The notes: a model not told the origin generated them from the letters alone. Shown: positions 38,036 through 47,396, counted from the first letter of the stretch. The stretch: DNA of 64,000 nucleotides from Caulobacter sp. (GCF_017744445.1 NZ_JAGIBH010000013.1:1-64000); one strand, 5' to 3'. Program-made: numbers and translations.

Positions 38036-39862
38036 GTGATTCCGAAAAGCCGAAGGAGCGCCGCGATCAAGCCCGCCGTCGTGAGAGACCGGATCTTCAA
38101 AACCGCGCCGACGGTGGGCCTCATCGTGGCCGCGGCGCTGATCGCCGACTACGTCATCAACGTGCTGGTCATGCGCAATCCGCAGACCTTCACGCCCTTC
38201 ACGACCCTGATCATCGCCACTGTCGTGGCCACGCCGCTGGCCTACTGGCTGACCAGCCAGAAGATGAAGCTGGAGCAGCTGCGCGACGAACTATCGGCCA
38301 GCGTCGAGGCCCAGCAGCGGGCCATCGAGCAGTATCGTGAGGCCGACCGCCTCTATCGGCTGCTGGGCGACAACCTGACCGACCATGTCGCCCTGTGGTC
38401 GCCCAAGGGCGAGCGGATCTACAGCTCGCCCAGCATCGAGCGCATCACCGGCTACACCCACGAGGAGTTCATGGCCCTGCCGCCGCAGGCCATGGTCAGC
38501 GACGCCGACTTCAAGCGCGTGCAGGGCGTGATCCGCGGCCTGGAAGCCGGCGGCCCGCCGGTGCACGCCGACTACGAATCCGCCCGCAAGGACGGCCGGG
38601 TGATCTGGCTGGAGAGTTCCTATTCGCGGCTGGGCGACGGCTCGGACATCCTGCTGGTCACCTCGCGCGACATCACCGAGCGCAAGCAGCTGGAGATCGA
38701 CATCGCCAAGGCCCTGGAGCTGGCCGAGGCGGCGTCGGCGGCCAAGTCCGACTTCCTGGCCAACATGACCCACGAGCTGCGCACGCCGCTCACCGCCATC
38801 ATCGGTTTCGCCGAGGTGCTGCGCCGCTCGCGCAACCTGAACAAGACCGCCGCCCGCCAGGTCGGCCATATCCTGGACGCCAGCAACACCCTGCTCAGCG
38901 TCGTCAACGACGTGCTGGACTTCTCGCGCCTGGAGGCCGGCGGGCTGGAGCTGGATCCGGGGCCGTTCGACCCGGCGGCCATGGCCTCGTCCTGCGCCGC
39001 CCTGGTCGAGGAGCGCGCCGTCGCCAAGGGGCTGAAGGTCGAGGTGCGGGCGGCCAAGGACATCGCGCCGATGAACCTGGACGGGCCGCGCCTGTCGCAG
39101 GTGCTGCTGAACTTCCTGTCCAACGCCGTGAAGTTCACCGCCCACGGCGCGATCACCGTGGCCCTGACCCAGACGATCGACGGTGAAGAGGCCGTGCTGC
39201 GCGGCGAGGTGATCGACACCGGCATCGGCATCGCAGCCGAGAACCGCGAGGCGATCTTCGACCGCTTCTCGCAGGCCGATGCGGCCGTCTCGCGCCGCTT
39301 CGGCGGCACGGGCCTGGGCCTGGCCATCTCGCGCCGGATCATCGAGCGCATGGATGGCCAGATCGGCGTCGACAGCGTCGAAGGGCAGGGCTCGACCTTC
39401 TGGTTCGAAGTGCGTGGTCCCTTGGCCGAGCTGCCGGCCCCGGAGGCGGAAGATGTCTCGCCGCTGGACGCCGAGGCTGGGGTGCGCCTGCTGCTGGTCG
39501 AGGACAATGCGGTGAACCGCGAGCTTATCCGCACCATGCTGGAGCCGTTCGGCATCGGGGTGGAAACGGCCAATGACGGGGTCGCCGGCATCGAGGCCAT
39601 GCGCCAGGGCCAGTTCGACCTCGTCCTGATGGACGTGCAGATGCCGGTCATGGACGGCTTGACAGCCACCCGCGAGATCCGGGCCATGGAAGGCGCGCGC
39701 GGCGCGGCCACGCCGATCGTCGCCATGACCGCCAACGTCCTGCCCGAACAGATCGCCACCTGCCTGGCTGCCGGCATGGACGACCACCTGGGCAAGCCGA
39801 TCAACCCTACCAAGCTGCTGGAGACGGTGGCGCGGTGGTCAGGACGGACGCACGCGGCCTAG
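38036..39862 (+). CDS. Hybrid sensor histidine kinase with PAS domain
   Basis: A 608-residue hybrid kinase. Two membrane helices (about residues 23-45 and 52-72) with only a very short loop between them mean it senses inside the membrane or cytosol. A coiled coil (~80-105) and a PAS domain (~110-225, with SPSIERITGYTHEEFM and a PAC-type ITERKQLE end) follow. HisKA has NMTHELRTPLTAI (His246); HATPase has DTGIGIAAENREAIFDRF and GGTGLGLAI; the receiver Asp is 533 (VLMDVQMPVMDG). The GTG start has a G-rich upstream tract. Its end overlaps the convergent TetR gene by 24 bp. No partner gene is adjacent. Confidence 0.94.
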   Translation: MIPKSRRSAAIKPAVVRDRIFKTAPTVGLIVAAALIADYVINVLVMRNPQTFTPFTTLIIATVVATPLAYWLTSQKMKLEQLRDELSASVEAQQRAIEQYREADRLYRLLGDNLTDHVALWSPKGERIYSSPSIERITGYTHEEFMALPPQAMVSDADFKRVQGVIRGLEAGGPPVHADYESARKDGRVIWLESSYSRLGDGSDILLVTSRDITERKQLEIDIAKALELAEAASAAKSDFLANMTHELRTPLTAIIGFAEVLRRSRNLNKTAARQVGHILDASNTLLSVVNDVLDFSRLEAGGLELDPGPFDPAAMASSCAALVEERAVAKGLKVEVRAAKDIAPMNLDGPRLSQVLLNFLSNAVKFTAHGAITVALTQTIDGEEAVLRGEVIDTGIGIAAENREAIFDRFSQADAAVSRRFGGTGLGLAISRRIIERMDGQIGVDSVEGQGSTFWFEVRGPLAELPAPEAEDVSPLDAEAGVRLLLVEDNAVNRELIRTMLEPFGIGVETANDGVAGIEAMRQGQFDLVLMDVQMPVMDGLTATREIRAMEGARGAATPIVAMTANVLPEQIATCLAAGMDDHLGKPINPTKLLETVARWSGRTHAA

Positions 39863-40486
39863 CGAAGCCCGCAGCGCCTCTCGACGTTCAGGCTTCACGA
39901 AACCCAGCAGCAGGGTAGCCGCTACGGCGCGGGCCCGAGCCGCGAGCTCCAGGTTGGCGATCTCACCGGCCGTCCAGAACGACAGCGCGCCCCGGAAAGC
40001 CAAAGCCAGATGATCGGGTAAAGCTTGGCTGGCGATATCGGCAAGGCTTGGCTCCAGTCCGTCACCGTCTGCGATCGCCCGGGCCCACAACGCGCGTGAC
40101 TGGACATAGGCCTGTCCGGCCTCTCCACCCGGCGCGCCGATCGTGCCGATCACCGCGCGGTTCACCTCCGGCGAGGCCAGCATGACGGCGGCGGCGATGT
40201 CTACCGCGGCGAGGACGCGGTCTGCGGCATCGCCCTTCGGAGCCGCCTCGTCGAAGCGGGACACCATCGACGCGATACGTTCGGCCGACAGGGCGTGCAT
40301 GATCGCCGCCTTGCTGCCGAAGTGGTTGAACGGAGTGGCGAAGCTCACCTCGGCGCTGGCGGCCAGCTCTCGCATCGAAAACTCGGCGCGTCCCTCGTGC
40401 AGGAGGCGCTCGGCGGCGTCGAGCACGCGCCGACGCATGGCGTCGGCGCGGCTTTTCGCCGGGGCGGGGGGCTTGTCCTCAGTCAT
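39839..40486 (-). CDS. TetR family transcriptional regulator
   Basis: A 215-residue repressor. The N-terminal helix-turn-helix is at about residues 18-65 (RRRVLDAAERLLHEGRAEFSMRELAASAEVSFATPFNHFGSKAAIM). The rest is a helical ligand domain. It is divergent from an SDR gene across 47 bp that hold a perfect 14-bp palindrome, its probable operator. The 3' end overlaps the hybrid kinase gene by 24 bp in a convergent arrangement, which is tight but both frames look real. Confidence 0.92.
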   Translation of the reverse strand: MTEDKPPAPAKSRADAMRRRVLDAAERLLHEGRAEFSMRELAASAEVSFATPFNHFGSKAAIMHALSAERIASMVSRFDEAAPKGDAADRVLAAVDIAAAVMLASPEVNRAVIGTIGAPGGEAGQAYVQSRALWARAIADGDGLEPSLADIASQALPDHLALAFRGALSFWTAGEIANLELAARARAVAATLLLGFVKPERREALRASLGRVRPS

Positions 40487-40495
40487 TCGAAAAAG

Positions 40496-40509
40496 TATAT
40501 CATGATATA
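40496..40509. promoter_or_regulatory. Perfect 14-bp palindrome, probable TetR operator
   Basis: tatatcatgatata is a perfect palindrome located 10 bp before the TetR ATG and 24 bp before the SDR ATG. It is A+T-rich, unlike the neighbourhood, and could also overlap a -10 element. TetR proteins usually bind such sites to control divergent pairs. Confidence 0.65.
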
Positions 40510-40533
40510 AATTTGGATCTACGGAGCCTTGCC

Positions 40534-41388
40534 ATGGGCGAGAACAGCCATTCGAAAACGTTCCTTATCACCGGGGTCAGCTCCGGTCTCGGCAAGGCCT
40601 TTGCCGCGGCCGCCCTGGAGGCGGGGCATCGTGTTATCGGGACCGTGCGGCGTGCGGAGGACGGGGCGGCGTTCGCGGCGCGGTATTCCGACCGCGCCTT
40701 TCCGCTCTTGCTCGACGTCACGGACTATCCGTCGATCGCATCGGCAGTCCGCGGCGCGGAAGCGCTGGCCGGCCCGGTCGAGGTGCTGGTCAACAACGCC
40801 GGCTACGGCCATGAAGGCGCGCTGGAGGAGTCGTCGCTGCAGGATCTCCAGCGTCAATTCGCGGCCAACGTCTTCGGCCCCGTCGCGATGATCAAGGCCG
40901 TGCTGCCAGGCATGCGCGAGCGTCGGCGCGGGCACATTATCAACGTGACCTCCATGGGTGGTTTCATCACCATGCCGGGGATCAGTTTCTACTGCGGCAG
41001 CAAGTTCGCCCTCGAAGGAATTTCAGAGGCGCTGGGCAAGGAGCTGGCGCCGTTCGGCGTCCACGTGACGGCGCTGGCCCCTGGACAATTCCGTACGGAC
41101 TGGGCTGGTCGTTCAATGGACCGGACCTCCCGGAGTATCAGCGACTACGACGCCGTCATGGATCCGATCCGCGAGGCCAGACAAGCCAAGAGCGGCCGTC
41201 AGCCAGGCGACCCGGACAAGGCGGCGCAGGTGGTGCTGAAGCTTATCGCGCTGGAAAATCCGCCCGTCAGGCTGTTCTTGGGCGAGGATGCCTTGGCGCT
41301 CGTTGACCAGAAGCTGACTGCGATGAAAGCCGAGATCGTCGCCTGGGACGCGCTATCGCGGTCCACAGGCTTCGACACGCCGGTCTAG
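40534..41388 (+). CDS. SDR family oxidoreductase
   Basis: A 284-residue short-chain dehydrogenase/reductase. The cofactor motif TGVSSGLGKA is near residue 14; NNAGYG follows; catalytic Ser lies in VTSMGG and the YxxxK pair in FYCGSKFALEG. The Arg-rich IGTVRR end of the second strand suggests NADP preference. The C-terminus is long (PGQFRTDWAGRSM onward), as in the retinol dehydrogenase/oxidoreductase subgroup. The ATG is supported by GGAG 8 nt upstream. Probably controlled by the divergent TetR. Confidence 0.93.
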   Translation: MGENSHSKTFLITGVSSGLGKAFAAAALEAGHRVIGTVRRAEDGAAFAARYSDRAFPLLLDVTDYPSIASAVRGAEALAGPVEVLVNNAGYGHEGALEESSLQDLQRQFAANVFGPVAMIKAVLPGMRERRRGHIINVTSMGGFITMPGISFYCGSKFALEGISEALGKELAPFGVHVTALAPGQFRTDWAGRSMDRTSRSISDYDAVMDPIREARQAKSGRQPGDPDKAAQVVLKLIALENPPVRLFLGEDALALVDQKLTAMKAEIVAWDALSRSTGFDTPV

Positions 41389-41732
41389 TCGACGCAGATC
41401 GCGCCGGTCGACTTGCCGTTCACGACCTTGGCGTAGCAGCCGAACTGGCGGTTGGTTTTCTGGCACTGGCCGGTGACGTCGCCCTGGGCTTCTAGGTTGC
41501 CCTCGAGGATGCAGGCGCCTTCGCACTGAGCCTTGTCGGTGCAGGTCTTGCCGGCGTCGGCATAGGGCACGACGCAGGTCGGGATCTGGGCCTTGCCGAC
41601 GGGCTGGACGCTGCCGCCCTTGGCCGAGCACTGGGCGACCAGGTTGTCCGCCGACGGGGCGGCGGGTTGGGCGGTCGGGGCGCAGGCGCTCAGCATGAGC
41701 GCCACGACGGCGGTGAGGGCGAGGATGCGCAT
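41385..41732 (-). CDS. Cysteine-rich lipoprotein, function unknown
   Basis: A 115-residue putative lipoprotein: the lipobox LMLSAC puts the lipid Cys at residue 17. Eight further cysteines (CSAKGG, TCVVP, TCTD, QCEGAC, GQCQK, GCYA, ICVD) suggest four disulfides in the periplasm. I do not recognise the family. The stop overlaps that of the convergent SDR gene (CTAG). It starts 19 bp after the end of purL on the same strand, so it may be transcribed as its distal gene. Confidence 0.75.
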   Translation of the reverse strand: MRILALTAVVALMLSACAPTAQPAAPSADNLVAQCSAKGGSVQPVGKAQIPTCVVPYADAGKTCTDKAQCEGACILEGNLEAQGDVTGQCQKTNRQFGCYAKVVNGKSTGAICVD

Positions 41733-41751
41733 GTACTCGTGCTTTCCGGTC

Positions 41752-43959
41752 TTAGGCCTTGGGGGCGTTCATGTAGCCCGGCAGCCAGGCCTCGTGGGCC
41801 GAGCGCAGGGCGTCCAGGGAGACGCTAAACAGGTCCTTTGACGCGAACGTGTCGCCACCGGCGACGCCGGCGACATTGGCGTGGACGCCGGCGTCCTTGG
41901 CCGCTTCCAGCACCGCTTCCGGGTCCGGGGTGGCGATCAGGTAGCGCGCCTGGTCCTCGCCCAGCAGGTAGGGGTGAGCGTGGGCGGCGCTGGTGGCGTT
42001 CAGGGTGACGCCGACCTTGCTGGCCAGGGCGATGTCGGCCGCGGCGATCAGCAGACCGCCGTCCGACAGGTCGTGGACACCGGCCACCAGGCCCGAGCTG
42101 ATCAGGCCGCGCACGAAGTCGCCGTTCTTGCGCTCCAGGGCCAGGTCGACCGGCGGCGGGGCGCCGTCCTCGCGGCCCAGGATCTCGCGCAGATAGATCG
42201 AGGCGCCCAGTTCGCCGTGTGTCTCGCCGATCAGGACGAGCGTGTCGCCCTCGGCCACAGCGCCGAAGCCGGTGCGCAGGTCGTAGTCTTCCAGCAGGCC
42301 GACGGCGCCGACGGTCGGGGTCGGCGGAATGGCGACGCCGTTGGTCTCGTTATAGAGGCTGACGTTCCCCGACACGACCGGGAAGTCCAGCGCGCGGCAG
42401 GCCTCGGCCATGCCGTCGGTGGCGCGCACGATCTGGCCCATGGTCTCGGGCTTTTCGGGGCTGCCGAAGTTGAGGTTGTCGGTGATGGCGATCGGCAGGG
42501 CGCCGGCGGCCGTCAGGTTGCGCCAGGCCTCGGCGACGGCCTGCTTGCCGCCCTCGTACGGGTCGGCCTGGACGTAGCGCGGGGTGCAGTCGCTGGTCAC
42601 GGCGATGGCCTTGCCCGTGCCGTGGATGCGCACGATGCCGGCGTCGCAACCCGTGGCGCTGTCTTCCAGCGTGTCGGCCATGACGTGGCGGTCGTACTGC
42701 TCCCACAGCCAGCGCTTGGAGGCCATGTCGGGGCAACCGACGATCTTCAGGACCGCTTCGTTCCAGTTGATCGGTGCCGGGATCTTGGCCGGGTCGAGGC
42801 GGGCGTCCAGCTTGGGCTGGACCCACGGACGGTCATACAGCGGCGCGTCGTCGAACAGCGGGGCCAGCGGCACGTCGCAAACCGTCTCGCCGTGATGCTT
42901 CAGCACCAGGCGGCCGGTGTCGGTGGTGTAGCCGATGACGGCGGCGTCCAGGCCCCACTTCTCGAAGATGGCGTGGCCGTCCTGCTCGCGGCCGGGCTTC
43001 AGGACCGCCAGCATGCGCTCCTGGCTTTCCGACAGCATCATCTCGTAGGCCGACATGCCGGTCTCGCGCTGCGGGACCATGTCCATGTTCAGCTCGATGC
43101 CGACGCCGCCCTTGCCGGCCATCTCGACCGACGAGGAGGTGAGGCCCGCCGCGCCCATGTCCTGGATGGCGGCGACCGCGCCGGTGGCCATCAGCTCCAG
43201 CGTGGCTTCGATCAGCAGCTTCTCGGCGAAGGGGTCGCCGACTTGCACGGTGGGGCGCTTCTCTTCCGAGTCCTCCGAGAACTCGGCCGAGGACATGGTC
43301 GCGCCGTGGATGCCGTCACGGCCGGTCTTGGAGCCGAAATAGACGACCGCCAGGCCCGGGCCCGGGGCGGCCGAGTAGAAGATGCTGTCGGCCTTGGCCA
43401 GGCCCACGCACATGGCGTTGACCAGGATGTTGCCGTTGTAGCCCTTGTGGAAGTTGGTCTCGCCGGCGACCGTGGGCACGCCCACGCAGTTGCCGTAGCC
43501 GGCGATGCCGGCGACCACGCCATCCACCAGGCGCTTGGTCTTGGGGTGGTCCGGCTCGCCGAAGCGCAGGGCGTTCAGCAGCGCGATCGGCCGCGCGCCC
43601 ATCGTGAAGACGTCGCGCATGATGCCGCCCACGCCCGTCGCCGCGCCCTGATAGGGCTCGATGTACGAGGGGTGGTTGTGGCTTTCCATCTTGAAGATGA
43701 TCGCGTCGCCGTCGCCGATGTCGATCACGCCGGCGTTCTCGCCCGGACCGCAGATCACGCGCGGCCCGTCGATCGGGAACTTCTTCAGCTGGTTCTTCGA
43801 CGACTTGTACGAGCAATGCTCGGACCACATCACCGAGAACACGCCCAGCTCGACAAGGTTGGGCTCGCGGCCCAGCCGCTTCAGGACGACGTCATATTCG
43901 GCGGGTTTCAGGCCGAACTCGGCGGCCAATTCGGCCATGGGCTTTTGGGGCGTGCTCAT
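41752..43959 (-). CDS. purL: Phosphoribosylformylglycinamidine synthase subunit PurL
   Basis: A 735-residue small-type FGAM synthetase subunit, which works with PurS and PurQ in step 4 of purine synthesis. Early [16 protein letters not shown] and [29 protein letters not shown] carry the ATP-site residues. [40 protein letters not shown] and [11 protein letters not shown] are present. The C-terminal half repeats the synthetase fold ([14 protein letters not shown]). A GATTC site (43987-43991) lies in the leader. The pathway partners are 4-6 kb upstream on the same strand. Confidence 0.98.
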   Translation of the reverse strand: MSTPQKPMAELAAEFGLKPAEYDVVLKRLGREPNLVELGVFSVMWSEHCSYKSSKNQLKKFPIDGPRVICGPGENAGVIDIGDGDAIIFKMESHNHPSYIEPYQGAATGVGGIMRDVFTMGARPIALLNALRFGEPDHPKTKRLVDGVVAGIAGYGNCVGVPTVAGETNFHKGYNGNILVNAMCVGLAKADSIFYSAAPGPGLAVVYFGSKTGRDGIHGATMSSAEFSEDSEEKRPTVQVGDPFAEKLLIEATLELMATGAVAAIQDMGAAGLTSSSVEMAGKGGVGIELNMDMVPQRETGMSAYEMMLSESQERMLAVLKPGREQDGHAIFEKWGLDAAVIGYTTDTGRLVLKHHGETVCDVPLAPLFDDAPLYDRPWVQPKLDARLDPAKIPAPINWNEAVLKIVGCPDMASKRWLWEQYDRHVMADTLEDSATGCDAGIVRIHGTGKAIAVTSDCTPRYVQADPYEGGKQAVAEAWRNLTAAGALPIAITDNLNFGSPEKPETMGQIVRATDGMAEACRALDFPVVSGNVSLYNETNGVAIPPTPTVGAVGLLEDYDLRTGFGAVAEGDTLVLIGETHGELGASIYLREILGREDGAPPPVDLALERKNGDFVRGLISSGLVAGVHDLSDGGLLIAAADIALASKVGVTLNATSAAHAHPYLLGEDQARYLIATPDPEAVLEAAKDAGVHANVAGVAGGDTFASKDLFSVSLDALRSAHEAWLPGYMNAPKA

Positions 43960-44010
43960 GGGCGCGCCTTCTAACCCGGTCGGTCAGATTCCGCTACAGC
44001 CTGTCGCGCG

Positions 44011-44256
44011 CTACATCGCCTTGATGGCGTTCTCCAGGTGCTTCATCCCCAGGGCCATCCACTGGTCGATGACCGCGCCGCCCTTTTCGACGGAGCCCAT
44101 GCGCGCCGACACGCCGATGACCATGGCCCCGAACAGGGCCAGGATGACGATGATCGTGTTCAGCAACGGATTGATGCCCGAGCGCTTACGGCGTTTGGCC
44201 CAGACGGGCACGCCGCTGACATAGGTCTCGGGGAACCGAACTTCGGGGTCGGCCAT
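44011..44256 (-). CDS. Small single-pass membrane protein
   Basis: An 81-residue protein with a cytosolic basic stretch (WAKRRKRSG) followed by one membrane helix (LLNTIIVILALFGAMVIGV, about residues 32-51) and a short amphipathic tail. The open frame extends another 57 codons upstream, but the ATG at 44256 gives a compact protein. I do not recognise the family. It lies upstream of purL in the same direction. Confidence 0.6.
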   Translation of the reverse strand: MADPEVRFPETYVSGVPVWAKRRKRSGINPLLNTIIVILALFGAMVIGVSARMGSVEKGGAVIDQWMALGMKHLENAIKAM

Positions 44257-44454
44257 GTTGGTCTTAACTCTGTGCGTCTTCGAAGGCTCCGCCGATGCCT
44301 TCGTGTTTTTCCCTCGGGATAACGTTGATCGACCCGAGACGGGGATTCCACCGATCTCGCGCGGGTGGTGCGGCTTAACCCTAATTCTCTTGTCTAAGGC
44401 GAAGCTTTCTCCCGCGAACGGCGCCATGGTGAGGGTATCGTTCCGGAGACCCGC

Positions 44455-45057
44455 ATGAGCCTCGATCGTCGCGCCTTGCTCGCTGCCCTGGCCGCCATCC
44501 CATTGACCGGCGCCGGCCGCGACCGGGAGGTGCGGGTGAAGCTGGTCACCGAGAGGGGGAAGATCGTCCTGGCGCTCTATCCCGACCGCTCGCCGATCAC
44601 CGTGGCCAACTTCCTGGCCTATGCCGACAAGGGGCTGATGAAGGGCGGGACCTTCTACCGGACCGTCTCACCGAAGAACGACAACAACCCGGCCACGATC
44701 AGCGTGATCCAGGGTGGGCTAGGCGACGCGGGCGAGCGCCTGCCGCCGATCCCGCTGGAGCCGACGAAGCGCACTGGCATCCGCCACACCGCCGGGGTGA
44801 TCTCCATGGCCCGCGACACGCCCGGCTCGGCGACCTCGGAGTTCTTCATCTGCCTGGAGGACAGCCCGGCCCTGGACTATGGCGGCGCGCGCAACAAGGA
44901 CGGCGGCGGCTTCGCGGCCTTCGGCAAGGTGGTCGAGGGCATGGATGTGGTCCGCGCCATCCACGCGGCGGCGACGGTCACGCGGGCCGACGATCCCTAC
45001 ATGAAGGGACAGATGATCGAGAAACCCGTGAAGATTCTTGAGCTTAGCCGGAATTAA
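44455..45057 (+). CDS. Peptidyl-prolyl cis-trans isomerase, cyclophilin type, exported
   Basis: A 200-residue cyclophilin. A twin-arginine-like leader (MSLDRRALLAALAAIPLTGAG) suggests export to the periplasm. The catalytic core has GKIVLALYPDRSPITVANFLAYADKG, GGTFYRTV, SVIQGGLGD, SMARDTPGSATSEFFICL and FAAFGKVVEGMDVV; the active-site Arg and the Phe of FYRTV are in place. It assists folding by isomerising prolyl bonds. The upstream gap (44257-44454) is A+T-richer than average and holds a GATTC site. Confidence 0.88.
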   Translation: MSLDRRALLAALAAIPLTGAGRDREVRVKLVTERGKIVLALYPDRSPITVANFLAYADKGLMKGGTFYRTVSPKNDNNPATISVIQGGLGDAGERLPPIPLEPTKRTGIRHTAGVISMARDTPGSATSEFFICLEDSPALDYGGARNKDGGGFAAFGKVVEGMDVVRAIHAAATVTRADDPYMKGQMIEKPVKILELSRN

Positions 45058-45145
45058 GGCGACTCCGCCGTAGGAACGTCGCGAGTCCGCGCCCGTTTTG
45101 TCCTCGTGCGCCGAGAGCGTGCGGAGTGAAACAGGAGTAAGCCCG

Positions 45146-45316
45146 ATGGCTGACAACAATCGCAACCCGCAGCAGCAGCAGAACGACCAGCAGCGTCGAG
45201 CGCCCGACCAGCAGCAGCAGCAGGGCCAGCCCAGGCAGAACCCGAACGAGCAGGGCCGCAATCCTGGCGGCCAGGCCAACCAGCAGGATGAGAACGCCAG
45301 GCGCGGCGATCGCTGA
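45146..45316 (+). CDS. Gln/Asn-rich 56-residue protein
   Basis: A small protein made almost only of polar residues; about a third are Gln, with many Asn, Arg and Pro (for example NRNPQQQQNDQQRR, then PDQQQQQGQPRQNPNEQ). It has no hydrophobic stretch, so it is likely disordered and cytosolic. ACAGGAG lies well placed before the ATG, and a terminator follows. Codon choice resembles its neighbours. No family is recognised. Confidence 0.6.
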   Translation: MADNNRNPQQQQNDQQRRAPDQQQQQGQPRQNPNEQGRNPGGQANQQDENARRGDR

Positions 45317-45344
45317 CCTGACTGAATTCCTCTCCGTAGATGGG

Positions 45345-45377
45345 AAGGGCCGGCGGATGGTCACCGCCGGCCCTTTT
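45345..45377. terminator. Bidirectional terminator
   Basis: Perfect 10-bp stem gggccggcgg / ccgccggccc with a 7-nt loop, with TTTT on the plus strand and a short T tract on the minus strand. It serves the Gln-rich gene and the convergent CocE-type hydrolase gene. Confidence 0.93.
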
Positions 45378-45384
45378 CGTATGC

Positions 45385-47328
45385 CTACTTGGCGTCGACC
45401 ACCGGCAGCTCGATGAAGCTGGCCTCGGGGCCCGCGTGGAACACCCGCTGCGTCGCCTTCACGTAGTCGGCCGGCTTGGCGAAGAAGATGTTCGGCACGA
45501 AGGTCTGCGGGTTGCGGTCGTACAGCGGGAACCAGCTGGACTGGACCTGCACCATGATCCGGTGACCCGGCTGGAAGGTGTAGTTCGCGGTCGGCAGGAT
45601 GAACTGGTACTTCAGCGGCTTGTTGGGCGTCAGGGCCTTGGGCTCGCTGAAGCTCTCGCGATAGCGGCCGCGGAAGATGGTCATGCCCACCGGCAGCTCG
45701 TAGCCGCCCAGTTCGGGCTGGCTGGGGACCTCGTCGGGATAGACGTCGATCAGCTTGACCACCCAGTCGCTGTCGCTGCCGCTGGTCGAGGCCGTCAGGT
45801 TCACTTTCGGCACGCCCGCGATCTTCATCGGCTCGGTCAGCGGCTCGCTGACATAGGTCAGGACGTCCGGGCGGCCATCGACGGCGCGCTGGTCGGTGAC
45901 CAGCCACGGCGTCCAGCGGCTGCGGTCGGCGAACTGCATCGGACGCGGGATGTAGGGCACCGGCTTGGCGGGGTCGGAGACATACTCGTCATAGGCCGCC
46001 GCGCCCTTCGCCGCCGCCGGAGCCTGGAAGCCCAGGCCGCCATTGGCGCTCAGGTAGAGGTTCTTGGTCGCCTTGCCCGCGCCGGCGCCTTGAGCGCCGC
46101 CCTGGGGCCACGACGTGTAGCGGTTCCACTTGTTCTGGCCGGGGTCATAGATCAGCACCGGCGGGGTATCGGCCTTGGGGCCGTCCTTCAGGTACTGGTC
46201 GAAGAAGGGCTTCATCACATCGCGGCGGAACTGCAGGGCGGTGTCGCCGTCCCACTTGAACGGACCCAGGTTGTAGCCGTCGTAGTTGACCTGGCTGTGC
46301 CGCCAGGGGCCCAGCACCAGGTAGTTCTTGTCGTTGTTCGTGTCCTTGGACTCCAGCGCCGGGTACGAGTGCACCGCGCCCCAGATGTCCTCCTGGTCCC
46401 ACAGGCCCTGGATCCACATGGTCGGCACCTTGAGCGGCGTCTTTTCCATGGTCTTGTCGAGGGCCTGCTCGCTCCAGAAGCTGTCATAGGCCGTGTGGGC
46501 GAACAGCTTCTGGGCCCAGGGCAGCTTGTCCAGGCCGTGGTTCTTGGCGTAGTCGCCGGCCGACCCCTCTCGCAGGAAGTTGGCGTAGTCGTCATAGCCC
46601 TGGCGTTGGACGCTCTCGCCAGCGCCGCGTACGCTGGTCTGGCCGGCGAAGTAGTCGAAATTGTTCTGGCGGAAGGCCCCGTGCTGGAACCAGTCGTCGC
46701 CCATCCAGCCGTCGACCATCGGGCTCATCGGCGCGGCGACCTTCAGGGCCGGGTGCGGATTGACCAGCGCCATCACGACGGTGAAGCCCTCGTACGAGCT
46801 GCCCAGCATGCCGACCTTGCCGTTGGTCTCGGGCACGTTCTTCACCAGCCAGTCGATGGTGTCGTACGCGTCGGTGGAGTGATCGACTTCCGAGCTGTTC
46901 AGCGGCCCCTTCAGCGGGCGCGTCATGACGTATTCGCCTTCCGAGCCGTACTTGCCGCGGATGTCCTGGAAGACGCGGATATAGCCGCCGTCGGCCACGA
47001 ACGGCTCGTCGCCCTGCGGCATGGCCGCGACCATGCGCGGGCTATCGGCGCGGGCGGCGCGCTTGGCGGCGTTGTAGGGCGTGCGGGTCAGCATGATGGG
47101 CAGGTTCTTGCCGCCCTTGGGGACCACGATGACGGTGTACAGCTTGGTCCCGTCGCGCATTGGGATCATGACCACGCGCTTTTCGTAGTCGTAGTTGATC
47201 TTGGTCTGGGCGTACTTGCCGTCGATATCCGGCGTCATCGAGGTGACTTGCGCGTGAGCGGCGGCGGCGAACGCCGAAAAAGCCACGGCGGCCAGCAGGC
47301 CGACGCGCAGCTTGGAAACGAGACTCAT
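45385..47328 (-). CDS. CocE/NonD family hydrolase (X-Pro dipeptidyl-peptidase-like), exported
   Basis: A 647-residue exported hydrolase. The signal peptide is at residues 1-26 (GLLAAVAFSAFAAAAHA). The alpha/beta-hydrolase core has RDGTKLYTVIVVPKGG, VFQDIRGKYGSEGEYV and the nucleophile elbow GMLGSSYEGF. The C-terminal half is a jelly-roll (PTANYTFQPGHRIMVQVQSSWFPLYDRNPQTF). Such enzymes cleave X-Pro peptides, cocaine-like esters or glutaryl-cephalosporins; the substrate is unknown. The ATG is preferred over an upstream TTG because AGGAGGG sits 7 nt before it. Confidence 0.93.
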   Translation of the reverse strand: MSLVSKLRVGLLAAVAFSAFAAAAHAQVTSMTPDIDGKYAQTKINYDYEKRVVMIPMRDGTKLYTVIVVPKGGKNLPIMLTRTPYNAAKRAARADSPRMVAAMPQGDEPFVADGGYIRVFQDIRGKYGSEGEYVMTRPLKGPLNSSEVDHSTDAYDTIDWLVKNVPETNGKVGMLGSSYEGFTVVMALVNPHPALKVAAPMSPMVDGWMGDDWFQHGAFRQNNFDYFAGQTSVRGAGESVQRQGYDDYANFLREGSAGDYAKNHGLDKLPWAQKLFAHTAYDSFWSEQALDKTMEKTPLKVPTMWIQGLWDQEDIWGAVHSYPALESKDTNNDKNYLVLGPWRHSQVNYDGYNLGPFKWDGDTALQFRRDVMKPFFDQYLKDGPKADTPPVLIYDPGQNKWNRYTSWPQGGAQGAGAGKATKNLYLSANGGLGFQAPAAAKGAAAYDEYVSDPAKPVPYIPRPMQFADRSRWTPWLVTDQRAVDGRPDVLTYVSEPLTEPMKIAGVPKVNLTASTSGSDSDWVVKLIDVYPDEVPSQPELGGYELPVGMTIFRGRYRESFSEPKALTPNKPLKYQFILPTANYTFQPGHRIMVQVQSSWFPLYDRNPQTFVPNIFFAKPADYVKATQRVFHAGPEASFIELPVVDAK

Positions 47329-47396
47329 GGAATGGCCCTCCTGCAATGGCAGGCACCTTAGGCTCCGGATTCTCGAGCTGCTACACTATAACAGCA

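Noticed and set aside
41881..43974. 697-codon frame opposite purL
   Set aside because: Shadow of purL with His/Gln/Gly-rich low-complexity product.
45340..47361. 673-codon plus frame opposite the CocE-type gene
   Set aside because: Shadow frame; it also overlaps the terminator at 45345.
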